From contig NW_027017953.1 in the NCBI RefSeq assembly GCF_032854445.1, forward strand, positions 64,501 through 128,500: DNA of 64,000 nucleotides, in the 5' to 3' direction. The notes beneath the pieces were generated by a model, which saw only the letters and a program-made list of their open reading frames with translations, searched no databases and was not told the origin of the DNA. Positions 36,431-47,127 of this stretch are shown piece after piece (the stretch's first letter is position 1; each line of letters opens with the position of its first letter). Made by a program: the position numbers and the translations under genes. Origin of the DNA: Liolophura sinensis. Its lineage: Eukaryota; Mollusca; Polyplacophora; Chitonida; Chitonidae.

Positions 36431-36599
36431 GTATAATTATAGTATAGTCTTTTTATATCAAGTTTTGAATACTAAAACTTATGAATCATTGTAAATTAGT
36501 GACAAACGTTAAAGAGTTCGTAAGAACTTGTGCACAAAAATGAGACACAAAAGCAAAAGATACAAAAAAGATACGGCCATAAACTTCGTAAAACATCGA

Positions 36600-36840
36600 A
36601 AAACTTTTCTCCCAGGTGAAAAGGTTTTCTCCGCGGTACAACCCTTTTCTTTGCGGAGTACACCTTTTCTCCGCAGAGTTAGCCTTTTCTCCGCACTACT
36701 GAGGTTTTCTCCGTGAAGTAAAGGTTTTCACCGCGATGTAAACCTTTTTCTCCGTAGTAGAAAGGTTTTCATCGCGATGGAAAGGTTTTCTCCACGAGGT
36801 AAACTTTTTCTCTTCGGAAAAACGCTTTTCTTTCTTATTT
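36600..36840. repeat. ~21-bp repeat, right arm of an inverted array pair
   Basis: Units such as ccttttctccgcggagtaaa, the reverse complement of units at 36005-36135. About ten units, with variants ctttgcgg and ttttcaccgcg. Confidence 0.8.
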
Positions 36841-37036
36841 ATAGTTGGATTTATCAAGTTGTATCAAGTGTAAAATCTTTGTGCCTTAGCCTAAAATTTG
36901 CCTTTCCATATAGCTCAAATCCTTTGCTCATAATGATAACTTTCATTAGAATGTCCTTTGAGACATTGTAAATCAATAGAAAATGCTTAAAATTTCGAAT
37001 GACACTAATGCGCCACAGTACTGATACGCGGTGAGT

Positions 37037-37207
37037 CATTTATTTATTTATTCATTTGATTGGTGTTTTACGCCGTACTTAAGAATATTTTACTTATACG
37101 ACGGTGGCCAGCATTATGGTGGGAGAAAACTGGGCAGACCCCCGGCGAAACCCACGACCATCAGCAGGTTGCTGCAAGACCTTTCCACGTACGGCCGGAC
37201 GCAGTGA
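37037..37207 (-). mobile_element. SINE family 1, truncated copy
   Basis: The complement of the tail (tgattggtgttttacgccgt) lies at 37058-37077, then ggtggccagcattatggtgg and ccacgaccatcagcaggttg. The copy stops at acggccggac. No head is present. Confidence 0.87.
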
Positions 37208-37264
37208 ATAAGTGGAGGTTTAACGCTACACTTGCAATATATCATGAACAAGCTAGCAAGTAAT

Positions 37265-37580
37265 TTTCTATGGACTTTCTCGTGTTTCTCTGGGCTCTGT
37301 CCGATTTCCTTTGGGTTTGTCCGATTTTTCTGGGCTCTGCCATGTTTTTTTCACTGTTCTGTCAAGTTTTTTTCTAGATTGTGTCCGGTTTCCTCTAGGC
37401 TACGTCCTGCTCTCTGTGAGCTCTGCTGGGTTTTGTCCGAGTCTGTCACGTTTCCCCCGGGTTCTGTCCGGTTTTCTCTAGGCTCTGTTCACTTTTCTCT
37501 GGGCTTTGTCATGCTTTATCTGGGCTCCGTCCTGTTCCCTCTGGGGTCTGCCCGGTTTTCTCAAAACTCCGTCTGACACT
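37265..37580. repeat. Degenerate ~22-24-bp tandem repeat (about 14 units)
   Basis: Repeats of ttttctctgggctctgtccg with variable length. Open frames are array products. Confidence 0.8.
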
Positions 37581-37824
37581 TCCGATTTACATTACACATT
37601 GCAAGAAAATAAATAATAGTTAAAAAAGACAGGCATGTAATACGATATTGCTTTCTGAATGTTTTTAATTTTACAAAACAAATTCTCTTTAACAATTTTT
37701 TTTTATCAACAGTTGCATGGCTGATACTTGAATGAACTGTCGCCAGGCTGTTAGATCGTTAGTACTAAATAACAAAACAGTGAATATGCTGTTGTATTAC
37801 TCAACTTCATTCCAACCAGAGCCG
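37581..37824. other. Intron 1, unique stretch
   Basis: Nothing recognised. Confidence 0.4.
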
Positions 37825-38400
37825 TAAGTTCTCTCCTTGTATTGGCTTGTCGTCAAATAGATCTGGGGGCCTCCGTGGCTCAGTCGGTTAAAGCGCTAGC
37901 GCAGCGTAATGACCCAGGAGTCTCTCACCAATGCGGTCGCTGTGAGTTCAAGTCCAGCTCATGCTGGCTTCCTCTCCGGCCGTACGTGAGAAGGTCTGCC
38001 AGCAACCTGCGGATGGTCGTGGGTTTCCCCCGGGCTCTGCCCGGTTTCCACCCACCATAATGCTGGCCGCCGTCGTATAAGTGAAATATTCTTGAGTACG
38101 GCGTAAAACACCAATCAAAAAAAAAAAAAAAAAATCAAATAGATCTGAAGTAACACCAGTGTCACTTAAGTCAAATCTGCCAGTCACTCCCTGTCTTGGC
38201 CTGTCGTCAAATAGATGTGAAGTCACACCAGCCGTACTTGAGTCAGATCTGGTAGTCACTCCCTGTACTGGCTTGTTGTCAAATAGACGTGAAGTCACAC
38301 CAGCCGTACTTGAGTCAGATCTGATAGTCACTCCCTGTACTGGCTTGTCGTCAAATAGACGTGAAGTCACACCACCTGCACGTAAGTCGGATCTGGTAGT
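37825..38400. repeat. 72-bp minisatellite (about 4 units), interrupted by a SINE
   Basis: Units step at exactly 72 bp (gtcaaatag at 38206, 38278 and 38350). A further, diverged part lies left of the SINE (ttggcttgtcgtcaaatag at 37842-37860), so the SINE entered the array. Confidence 0.88.
37866..38134 (+). mobile_element. SINE family 1, full-length reference copy
   Basis: A 13-bp target duplication, tcaaatagatctg, lies at 37853-37865 and 38135-38147. The head ggcctccgtggctcagtcgg holds the A-box region, and gtgagttcaagtccagctca holds the B-box region. The body has cttcctctccggccgtacgt, gatggtcgtgggtttccccc and ataatgctggccgccgtcgt. The tail ttgagtacggcgtaaaacac is followed by caatc and an A-run at 38117-38134. 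At about 269 bp it is the best-preserved copy and probably recent. Confidence 0.96.
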
Positions 38401-38569
38401 CCGGGCAATCGAATTCTTGCTTTCGTTCAGTTTCGAAGTTTTGTCAGCTTTAAAACTTTTTAAGTAAACACATTAGTACAGATTAGTTTTGGCATGTGTA
38501 ACCAAATACGTGTTATCGAGGGGTCGAAAATAGGTCACTTGTTGGCGACATGTCCATGCGTGGAGCGGG

Positions 38570-38990
38570 TCGGAGATCTTATTTACCGGTCGGACATTTT
38601 ATTTACCCGTTGGAGGTCTTATTTACCGGTCGGACATTTTATTTACCGGTTGGAGGTCTTATTTACCGGTTGGACATTTTATTTACCGGTGAGACATTTT
38701 ATTTACCCGTTGGAGATCTTATTTACCGGTCGGACATTTTATTTACCGGTAGGAGATTTTATTTACCGGTCGGACATTTTATTTACCGGTTGGAGGTCTT
38801 ATTTACCGGTTGGACATTTTATTTACCGGTGAGACATTTTATTTACCGGTTGGAGATCTTATTTACCGGTGAGACATTTTATTTACCGGTAGGAGATTTT
38901 ATTTACCGGTTGGACATTTTATTTACCGGTAGGACATTTTATTTACCGGTAGGACATTTTATTTACCGGTAGGACATCTTATTTAATGGG
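38570..38990. repeat. 20-bp minisatellite (about 21 units)
   Basis: The unit is cggacattttatttaccggt, with variants ttggagg and gagacat. Frames with FYLPVG or IYR repeats are array products. Intron 1. Confidence 0.95.
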
Positions 38991-39652
38991 CTAAATGAAT
39001 GTTTCCTGAGCACAGAACAAAGGTAGAGATAGTAATAGTTTGATTTGTGATTGAAGTTTTAAGTCAGGAGGACACTGTACATTCGACGTTAGAGTTAGGG
39101 TACAAAGCTGTGCGTACTTCCGACGATGTGCTTTCTGTACAGATTCACCTACCAGTTGGCTTACCTGACATATTGTGATTTTTTGGAAAAGGCCGCAAAA
39201 GACCCCTAACCCCCTCCCTCCCCCTTTCATTACCTCATTACCGAATTATCTGTAATATGAGTTGCATGATCTTCGTTTTACTTGTCCCCTAAAGGTTTTT
39301 ATGAGTTAGAGAGAATGTGCCAGCAGATTTAAATATCAGCTTGTGACAGACGATGCCCCAGGCGTACAACCACGTTTACTGTTGTGAGAAATGTTGCGAG
39401 ATCTTTCACACAAAATGTGTCCACTGTGTCTTCCAGTGCTCAGACGTATATGGAATGCTTCCAAAATATGGAATGTAGCATTCAGAATAAACTATCTACA
39501 TCAAACGAACACGCGCATTGTCAAATAGTTTGGGGAAGTGAAATTACAGTGTTTTCAGGAAATATTCAAATTTTTATTAACTGCAACTGTCAAAACAGGA
39601 TACACCATCTGTTTCTTGGAGATAATTGCCATCTTATAAGTAACTAACTTAC
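38991..39652. other. Intron 1 next to exon 1, unique stretch
   Basis: No gene or repeat recognised. It ends at the exon 1 donor (GTAAGT, complement at 39652-39647). Confidence 0.5.
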
Positions 39653-39926
39653 CGACATAGTCAAGGTTTTTGGAGTCCATGGAGTTGAGGATTTTCAATA
39701 CGTAACCATCAGGTGAAGGGGTGTCCATGTGTGGATTGGAATGTTCTTGTTTGACGGTGATGAAGTAATTCCGGTCATCATAGCTGTTAAGTTCTTTCAT
39801 GGTGATAACATCAAGGCCATAAACACGATGAGTTATTTCCCTTGCAGTAGATTCCGACAGGCTTGGCTTAATTACCTCCCCTACTTGGAGCATGCTCTCG
39901 GGGAATTCGGGTGATTCTGTGCTCAT
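39653..39926 (-). CDS. HYKK: Hydroxylysine kinase, exon 1 (start of coding sequence)
   Basis: ATG at 39926-39924 opens 91 codons plus one base, ending DSKNLDYV before a strong GTAAGT donor. It carries the N-lobe blocks of HYKK: KPSLSESTAREITHRVYGL, then LNSYDDRNYFITV (the SYDDxN strand pair) and YVLKI, whose Lys is the likely ATP-anchoring residue. I chose this ATG because it is the first in frame and gives a family-typical length. An acceptor-like tttctttcacaaag lies one base upstream, so a 5' UTR intron is likely. Confidence 0.92.
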
Positions 39927-40160
39927 CCTTTGTGAAAGAAATCAAGAAAAATTTAAATTACTTTACCAATTAACGCTGTTCGTCAATAAGAAATCGTACA
40001 TGGCCACTGTTACCAAATCAAGGAGCTTTTGGTTACCTTTGGAGACACATAACTGGTTTTTCACTTATTGCAATAGGCCCATCTGCGAAGATATAGTTTA
40101 GGACCAAACATATCATTCTCATTTAGTATTCATTTTTACTTGCACTATATTCAATGGCAT
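39927..40160. other. Upstream region of the kinase start
   Basis: A pyrimidine-rich tract followed by AG abuts the ATG on the minus strand, suggesting the transcript start lies further right. No TATA box or CpG-rich promoter is evident here. Confidence 0.4.
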
Positions 40161-40164
40161 ATTA

Positions 40165-41040
40165 GGTCCCGTACTACATATAGTTCTAGAGACCTTATTA
40201 TACTATATACATGGTTTTGTGCATATTTTCTGTGCGCTCTAGACACCGCATTACATGTACATGGTTTTGTACGCATGGCCACATACTGAACATGGTTGTG
40301 TGTGCATGGCCAGACCGTTCTAGATACCGTACCACATAGTGTACATGGTTTTGTACGCATGACCAGACCGTTCTAGATACTGCACCACATACTGTACATG
40401 GTTTTGTGTGCATGGCCAGGCAGTTGTAGGTATTGTAATACATACTGAACATGGTTGTGTGTGCATGGCCAGACCGTTCTAGATACCGTACCACATAGTG
40501 TACATGGTTTTGTACGCATGACCAGACCGTTCTAGATACTGCACCACATACTGTACATGGTTTTGTACGCATGACCAGACCGTTCTAGATACTGCACCAC
40601 ATACTGTACATGGTTTTGTGTCCATGGGCTGGCAGTTCTAGATACCGTAAAACATACTGTACATGGTTCTGTACGCATGGAAGGCCGTTCTAGGTGCCAT
40701 ACTACATACTGTACACGGTTTTGTACGCATGGCCAGACTGTTCTAAATACCGCACTACATACTCTGCATGGTTTTGCACGCATGTGCAGACCGTACTAGA
40801 TACTGTATTTCATACTGTACACGGTTTTGTGTGCATGGTCAGACCGCTCTACATACCGTACTACATACTGTACATGCTTTTGTGTGCATAGCCATACCGT
40901 TCTAGGTATAGTACTACATATTGTGCATGGTTTTGTGTGCATGGCCAGACGGCTCTAGATATCGTACCACATGCTGTACATGGTTTGTACGTATAGCCTG
41001 GCCGTTCTAAATACCGTTCCATGTAATGCACATCGTTTTA
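40165..41040. repeat. ~53-bp minisatellite (about 16 units)
   Basis: The unit is gtacatggttttgtgtgcat ggccagaccgttctagatac cgtaccacatact. Units around 40290-40370 and 40460-40540 are almost identical, pointing to a duplicated multi-unit block. Confidence 0.92.
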
Positions 41041-41044
41041 TGAG

Positions 41045-42115
41045 CATAAGGTACAGTATGTACAGTGTGTAAGGTATGTAAGGCACAGTGGGTAAGGTAC
41101 AGTATGTAAGGTACAGGTATAGTGTAAAAGGTACGGTAGGTAAGGTACAGGTACACTGTGTAAGGTATGTAAGGTACAGAATGTAAGGTACAATGTGTAA
41201 GGTATGTAAAGTACTGTATATAAGGTACAGATACAATGTGTAAGGTAAAGTACGTAAGGTACAGGTACAGTGTGTAAGGTATGTTAGGAACAGTGTGTAA
41301 TGCACAGCATGTAAGGTACAGCTATAGTTTGTAAGGTACAGAATGTAGGGTACAGTATGTAAGGTACAGGTACGGTGTGTAAGGTACAGTATGAAGGCAC
41401 AGTATGAAAGGTACAGGTACAGTGCGTAAGGTATGTAAGATACAGAATGAAAGGTACAGTGTGTAAGGTATGTAAGGTACAGTATTTAAGGTACAGATAC
41501 AGTGTGTAAGGTATGTAAGGTACAATACGTAAGGTACAGGTACAGTATTTAAGGTATATAAGGAACGGTATGTAAGGTACAGTATGTAATGCACAGTATC
41601 TAAGGTTCAGGTACAGTGTGTAAGGTACAGAATGTAGGGTACAGTATGTAAGGTACAGGTACAGTCTGTAAGTTACAGGTACATTGTGTAAGGTACAGTA
41701 TGAGGGCACAGTATGTAAGGTACAGGTACAGTGTGTAAGGTACAGTATGAGGATACAGGTTATAAGGTACTGGTACAGTGTGTAAGGTACAGTATGAGGA
41801 CACAGTATTTAAGGTACAGGTACAGAGTGTAAGGTATATAAGGTACAGATACAGTATGTAAGGTACAGGTACAGTGTGTAAGGTACGGTATGTAAGGTAC
41901 AGGTACACAGTGTAGGATACAGTATGTAGGGTACAGTATGAGGGCACAGTATGTAACCTACAGGTACAGTATGTATGGTACAGTGTGTAGGGTACAGTAT
42001 GTAAGGTATGTAAGATAAAGTACAGTGTGCAAGGTATGTAAGATACAGTGTGTAACGTACACTATGAAGGTACAGTATGTAAGGTACAGTTACGGTAAGG
42101 TACAGCAACAGTATG
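41045..42115. repeat. Irregular gtaaggtacagt repeat, ~1.07 kb
   Basis: A short core (gtaaggtacag, with gtatgtaaggtacaggtaca) is repeated at variable 11-20-bp steps. Open minus-strand frames with repeated TYCTLHTVP are array products. It lies upstream of the kinase gene. Confidence 0.93.
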
Positions 42116-42163
42116 TACATGGAGTTGTAAAGAGAGATGTGGTCTGCGCAAATGCAGGTACAA

Positions 42164-42614
42164 TTATTTGCGGGATTACTATCCGTTCTGCGTAAGTCAC
42201 ACAAGCGTTGTCCACTGTCACCATCTAATGAATTAGACGACGATAGGCATAGTTTTGCTTAAAACGAAACATGATTAATATGAACAGCTAACCAACAAAT
42301 CGTATTAATTCGCCCATGAACAAAATGCCCCTAAGACGGTTTTACTTGGATTTCTCCATGAAACAAAATGTACATAAATGCATACATTTTTGTAACAGTA
42401 TATGTGTAACAGGACAAAACTACATTTCCTGGAGAGTCCTCTATGTAAAGTAGGGAAGTAGGCAATGGGAACGTTCATGGAAACAATGGATCTCACCGAT
42501 TCACAAAAAGGGACCAAACAGGGACCACACCAACCAGAAAACAAACGCACCGGTCGGACTTCTACTCCTACGCTTAACTGTCTTACGCAGAACGGATAAT
42601 AATCCCGCAAATAA
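42164..42614. mobile_element. Non-autonomous DNA transposon (MITE) with 33-bp inverted ends
   Basis: 42164-42196 and 42582-42614 are inverted complements at 32 of 33 positions (ttatttgcgggatta, then tatccgttctgcgtaag). The 385-bp interior has no transposase. I could not identify a target duplication, and the left end touches the array at 41045-42115. The superfamily is not assignable by eye. Confidence 0.8.
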
Positions 42615-42651
42615 CTGCATATTTACATTGTAGTAATTTGTTTAACACACA

Positions 42652-42722
42652 GCTGTTTTTTTTTTGTTGTTGTTTTTTTGTTTGTTTTTTTTTTTTTGTT
42701 TGTTTGTTTGTTGTTTTTTTTG
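42652..42722. repeat. Low-complexity T/G tract
   Basis: Runs of T interrupted by G (gttgttg, gtttgtttg). No further structure. Confidence 0.9.
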
Positions 42723-43016
42723 GTCCTTTTGGACCAAGTTAAAATATGTCAGCGTTTCCTGTCTATAAGAAATAAGCGCAGACTTTTGGCCCTGGTTTAC
42801 ACACGCGCCATGGAATCTTCACATCTTAAAAACGCCACCCTACTACATTGCGCGCTCATTTGACGTCACTAATCAATTCGCATGAAGCTTAGGCTGCAAA
42901 GGCCTTCTGCTGGTGACATTTCACTCATGTTACCATAGCAACGCCCAGTTTCTCGCAGCAGTTGTACCGCCTTTGTAGAGATTAGTTCCAGCGAAAGAAT
43001 AGGAAGTTGATATATA

Positions 43017-44655
43017 CAGTGCAAAAAACAAAAGTAAGTTCTTCCCAAAACGTTGTTTGATATCTCCCGTAGTATGTACCAGATCGTAATGAAATTCTGC
43101 ACACACTATCTAAGTAATCCAGCGGACGTGGTATATCAAGGATTAACGTGCCAGTGCAGTTGTGCGCTAATGGGTATGCGCAAACTGAAAATCGGTCGAT
43201 TTTGAAATTTCATGAAAGGAGTCAACCAGATTTTTCAACGGCAGTTCTTTATTTTATCACAGAATTCGGTCATTTTCATGATCAGTAATTATCAATATCG
43301 TGTGTAGCCGCCATGAGATTGTATCACGTTTCGACAACGCGCTCGCATTGTGTTGATAAGGCTTGCGATCTGACGTTGCGGGGTGACTAACCACTCTTTC
43401 TGAAGGTGGCGTCTCAAATCGTCAAGATTGGACTCCATCCCAACTCGACAATAGACTGATTGTTTCAACTGACCCCAAAGATGTTCGATGGGGTTGAGAT
43501 CCGGAGAACACGCGGGCCACTTTATCAGGTCAATGCCTTCAGTTTGGAAGAAGTCATTCACAATCCTTGCACGATGTGGACGCGCATTGCGGTCCATGAA
43601 GACAAATCCATCTCCAACGGCGGCAAAAAATGTGGTCTGAGAACTTGAGCAACATAGCCAGCAGCGTTCAAGTTTCCCGCGTTTTGACGGTGAAAAGAAC
43701 GTTGCCCCATTGCCGTCTAGTCACTCGAACGTGATCTGTCGCCAACTGCTGACGCACTATCTTATGACGGCGGAGCAACAACGCTTCCTTCACTAGCCGC
43801 CTGGGACGTACTCCGTCGGCTTTTAGGAGTCTCCTGGTTGTTTGGGCACTCAACCGTCTCGCCCCGACACCAGCATGATGTCGAACCTCTGGTGCTGAAA
43901 TTCAAAATGGATGTTACGTGACATGAACAGCAAGTTGAATTAGCGCTGAAGATGAAGTTTACAATGGCACTGGGGGTTTTGTGGCACACTCAGACCCTTA
44001 TATCTGATATCGTTCTGTTCCTTAGTGCAATGTTTACGATTCGCCGATCTTGTCTCTGTGTGGTTGCCCTGGGCCTTCCACTTCTTGGCAGGTCCTTGAC
44101 ATCTCCTGATGCGAGAAACTTCGCTCGCAATTTCCGAATGGCGTTTGGTGTCACCCCCATTCGACGTGGGCCAATTGCAATCGCCCTGTCCGTATTGCAT
44201 AATCGAGGCATAGTATACCACAGTCACAAAACGTGCAACATTGATTGCCCAAGACTTGTGGACAGTAATGTGGACGATTCAGGTCCGAGAACCTTTTATT
44301 GACCATCTCCGACCTGATGCAGGTCATGTTTAACCGCATGAAGTTTTTGTGGTATGTGTCATGTCCTTAATGCCCACCCGCACGAATATTTCAGGACCGG
44401 TAACAAGAATTCTCTGATGAAATCAAAATTTGGCGGTGAAAAATCTGGTTGACTCCTTTTGTGAAATTTTAAAAATCGACCGATTTACAGTTTGCGCATG
44501 CCCATTAGTCGCACAACTGCACTTGCACGTTAATCCTTGATATCTCACGTCCACCGGATTACTGGGATGGTGTGTGCAAAATTTCATTGAGATCTGGTAC
44601 ATATCAGGGAGATATCAGACAACGTCTTGGGGGGGAACTTATTTTTGTTGCACTG
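43017..44655 (-). mobile_element. Tc1/mariner-like element with long (~225-bp) inverted repeats
   Basis: 43017-43242 and 44431-44655 are inverted copies: cagtgcaaaaaacaaaagta at the left end, cttatttttgttgcactg at the right, and gtcaaccagatttttca at both inner edges. Divergence between the arms is modest. The left flank is TA (43015-43016). The right flank reads TT, so the target duplication has decayed or the end has changed. The transposase between the arms is on the minus strand and broken. Most Tc1 elements have much shorter terminal repeats. Confidence 0.88.
43292..44211 (-). pseudogene. Tc1-like transposase, frameshifted, catalytic Asp lost
   Basis: The N-terminal frame (44211-43990) starts MPRLCNTDRAIAIGPRRMGV and has a helix-turn-helix plus a GRPRATT linker. 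The last frame (43597-43292) holds MDRNARPHRARIV and SPDLNPIEHLWG, ending SHGGYTRY. In relatives the residue just before Asn in this motif is the second catalytic Asp, 34 residues from the Glu. Here it is Arg (cgc). Frames between are interrupted. A dead enzyme on two counts. Confidence 0.88.
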
Positions 44656-44774
44656 TTTTACATATATGTTCTGCAAGTTTTTAGGAACACAAAGCGGCGA
44701 TCGTAAGTTGAAGTGTGTGTTTACAATTTGCTTTGAAAGTTGATTGACTTTTTACTGTATTTCCCTCAGTAAGT

Positions 44775-45592
44775 TTCATTAGTATGTTTCCCCAGAATGT
44801 TTTCCCATTATGTTTTTCTCATCTTCAGTACCTTTCCACATTATGCGTCCCCAGTACGTTTTCACAGTATGTGTCCCCGCCAAGCCAACGTTTCCATAGC
44901 ATGTGTACCCAGTAGGCCTATGTTTCCACAGTATCCGTACGTTTCCTTAGAATGTGCCCCCGGTAAATTTTCACAGTATGTGTCCCCGCTAAGCCAACGT
45001 TTCCATAGCATGTGTCCCCAGTAGGCCTACGTTTCCACAGTATACATCCCTAGTACGTTTCCGTAGTATGTGTCCCCAGTACATTTTCACAGTATGTGTC
45101 GCCAATAGGCCAACGTTTCCATAGTATGTATGCCGAGTAGGCCTACATTTCCATAATATGACTGCCCAACATGTTTCTTTAGTATGTCTCTCCGTACGTT
45201 TGCACATCATGTGCCCCAAGTACGTTTGAGAAGTATGTCTCCTCAGTACGTTTCCAGAGTATAGGTCGCCAGTACGTTTCCTTAGCATGTTTCCCCAGTA
45301 TGATTCTAACCCACTATGTCTCCCAATTACGTTTCTATACTATGTCTCCCCGGTACGTTTCCAGAGTATAGGTCGCCAGTACGTTTCCTTAGCATGTTTC
45401 CCCAGTATGATTCTAACCCACTATGCCTCCCAACTACGTTTCTATACTATGTCTCCCCAGTACGTTTCCAGAGTATAGGTCGCCAGTACGTTTCCTTAGC
45501 ATGTTTCCCCAGTGTGATTCTAACCCACTATGCCTCCCAATTACGTTTCTATACTATGTCTCTCCAGTATGTATCTATAGCATGTCTCCCAA
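44775..45592. repeat. Irregular minisatellite (gtatgtttccccagtacgtt) with a 106-bp triplication
   Basis: A short core of about 18-20 bp (cagtacgtttccatagtatg, tgtcccc) is repeated irregularly. From about 45248 a 106-bp composite unit (acgtttccagagtataggtc at 45248, 45354 and 45460) occurs three times almost unchanged. Confidence 0.9.
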
Positions 45593-45595
45593 CAG

Positions 45596-45658
45596 GCAAT
45601 AAGGTCCCCACGGCCGTGGATCCCAAGTTGACCCCCGAGAAAGTGGATTTTGATATAG
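45596..45658 (+). other. Candidate coding exon, gene unknown
   Basis: 63 bp between an acceptor (tgtctcccaacag) and a donor (ATATAG, then gtaataat). It is open only in the frame NKVPTAVDPKLTPEKVDFDI and is GC-richer than its surroundings, with coding-like third positions. No family is recognised, and no partner exon was found. It directly follows a minisatellite. Confidence 0.25.
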
Positions 45659-46234
45659 GTAATAATGTAAAGTTCAACTGCCCAACAATCGTACAATGGT
45701 ATCTGATATAGTGCTGCATGAATGTTTGATCATACATAGGACATAGTCATGTCGTAGTCCAGAAGCCTGAGCCCCAAGTCTAGTGCAGAAGTCTGAGTCC
45801 CCGGCTTACACCACCACCAGACGTGTAACGTTATGCCGAGCCGAGCTATCACGTACCTGTTACAGCATGCATACAAAATGCTCAATGACCAGAGTAAAAA
45901 GCACAACTCTTCCAGTAGCAGTATATAAGAGATTGCTATTCCACCACATATAGAAATGTTTCAAAGTAACTTGCACCAAACATAGTACGACAGCGTAGCT
46001 AAGTTAAGGAGACAAAGGCAGGGTGCAAGACGAGACTGAAGACGGACAAAACGGATTGCAGATATCTCACGCTGTGAATTACAGACAAATACTTCTTGAA
46101 TAAGGCAACATGTGACGTGATAGCTATGATCGAGACACTAAATAAAAGGTTACAGTGAATGAAGCATGAAGGTCTGTTCATATCAGATTTAAAACAGAGG
46201 ATTCCCGATTGAATGCCGTTTGATTGTTTGCTCG
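45659..46234. other. Unique stretch
   Basis: No gene or repeat recognised. Confidence 0.4.
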
Positions 46235-46905
46235 ATCACCCATTTGTTACGAAGTATATTATACGTTTGCTACAGAGTACACCACACATTTATTACGGAG
46301 TATAGATCACACATTTGTTACGAAGTACAGACCACACATTTGTTACGAAGAATAGATTACACATTTGTTTCGGAGTATAGATCACACATTTGTTACGGAG
46401 TATAGACCACACATTTGTCACGGAGTATAGACCACACATTTGTCACGGAAAATAGACCACACATTTGTTACGGAGTATAGACCACACATTTGTCACGGAA
46501 AATAGACCACAAATTTGTTACGGAGTATAGACCACACATTTGTCACGGAGTATAGGTCACACATTTGTCACGGAAAATAGACCACAAATTTGTTACGGAG
46601 TATAGATTACACATTTGTTTCGGAGTATAGATCACAATTTGTTACGGAGTATAGATCACACATTTGTCACGGAGTATAGACCACACATTCGTTACGGAGT
46701 ATAGACCACACATTTGTCACGGAGTATAGACCACACATTTGTTACGGAGTATAGACCACACATTTGTTACAGAGTATAGACGACACATTTGTTACCGAGT
46801 ATAGACCACACATTTGTTACGGAGTATAGACCACACATTCGTTACGGAGTATAGACCACACATTTGTTACGGAATATAGACCACACATTTGTTATAGATT
46901 ATATC
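46235..46905. repeat. 25-bp minisatellite (about 26 units)
   Basis: The unit is cacacatttgttacggagta tagac. Variants gtcacgg, gaaaatag and gattac recur in blocks. Confidence 0.95.
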
Positions 46906-46932
46906 AGAAATTTCCTATAGACGGACACTTAC

Positions 46933-47036
46933 AAATGATCCACGATGTACAAAGACGCGTTTTAAATTCATGTATTCTATAACGTGATTATGGATCAATT
47001 CAAAGTTTTCAGAGCTCATTGTAATTTTTCCTGTGC
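46933..47036 (-). other. Candidate coding exon, gene unknown
   Basis: On the minus strand 104 bp lie between the acceptor aaaaccttgcag and a consensus donor GTAAGT. Only one frame is open (TGKITMSSENFELIHNHVIE onwards, ending VHRGSF). It is phase 1 in and phase 0 out. I do not recognise the protein. It is on the kinase strand, upstream of it, but would not join exon 1 in frame. Confidence 0.35.
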
Positions 47037-47088
47037 CTGCAAGGTTTTCATTTACACGGAATAAATTGGTTAAAAATTGGACATACAA

Positions 47089-47117
47089 AAACGCCATATG
47101 CAGGACCCTTTGATATA
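47089..47117 (-). mobile_element. Short Naiad-type scrap
   Basis: acgccatatgcaggaccctt tgatata matches the segment coding KGPAYGVYI in the copies at 15800 and 54770 with one change. It is followed at once by a SINE fragment and lies about 180 bp from the 25-bp array. Confidence 0.7.
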
Positions 47118-47127
47118 GAAGGGTTTC

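Larger units (their letters stand above)
5308..39926 (-). other. HYKK: Hydroxylysine kinase gene span (5 coding exons)
   Basis: Gene model joined by eye from conserved blocks and splice sites: exon 1 39926-39653, exon 2 33692-33567, exon 3 25151-25012, exon 4 6641-6467, exon 5 5756-5308. Coding length is 1164 nt (387 codons plus stop), close to vertebrate HYKK at about 370-375 residues. Junction phases are 1, 1, 0 and 1, and every intron is GT-AG. The family phosphorylates 5-hydroxy-L-lysine using GTP in lysine/collagen breakdown, in an aminoglycoside-phosphotransferase fold. The reading frame is intact, so the gene is probably functional. The introns total about 33.5 kb, much of it minisatellite. 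Confidence 0.9.
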
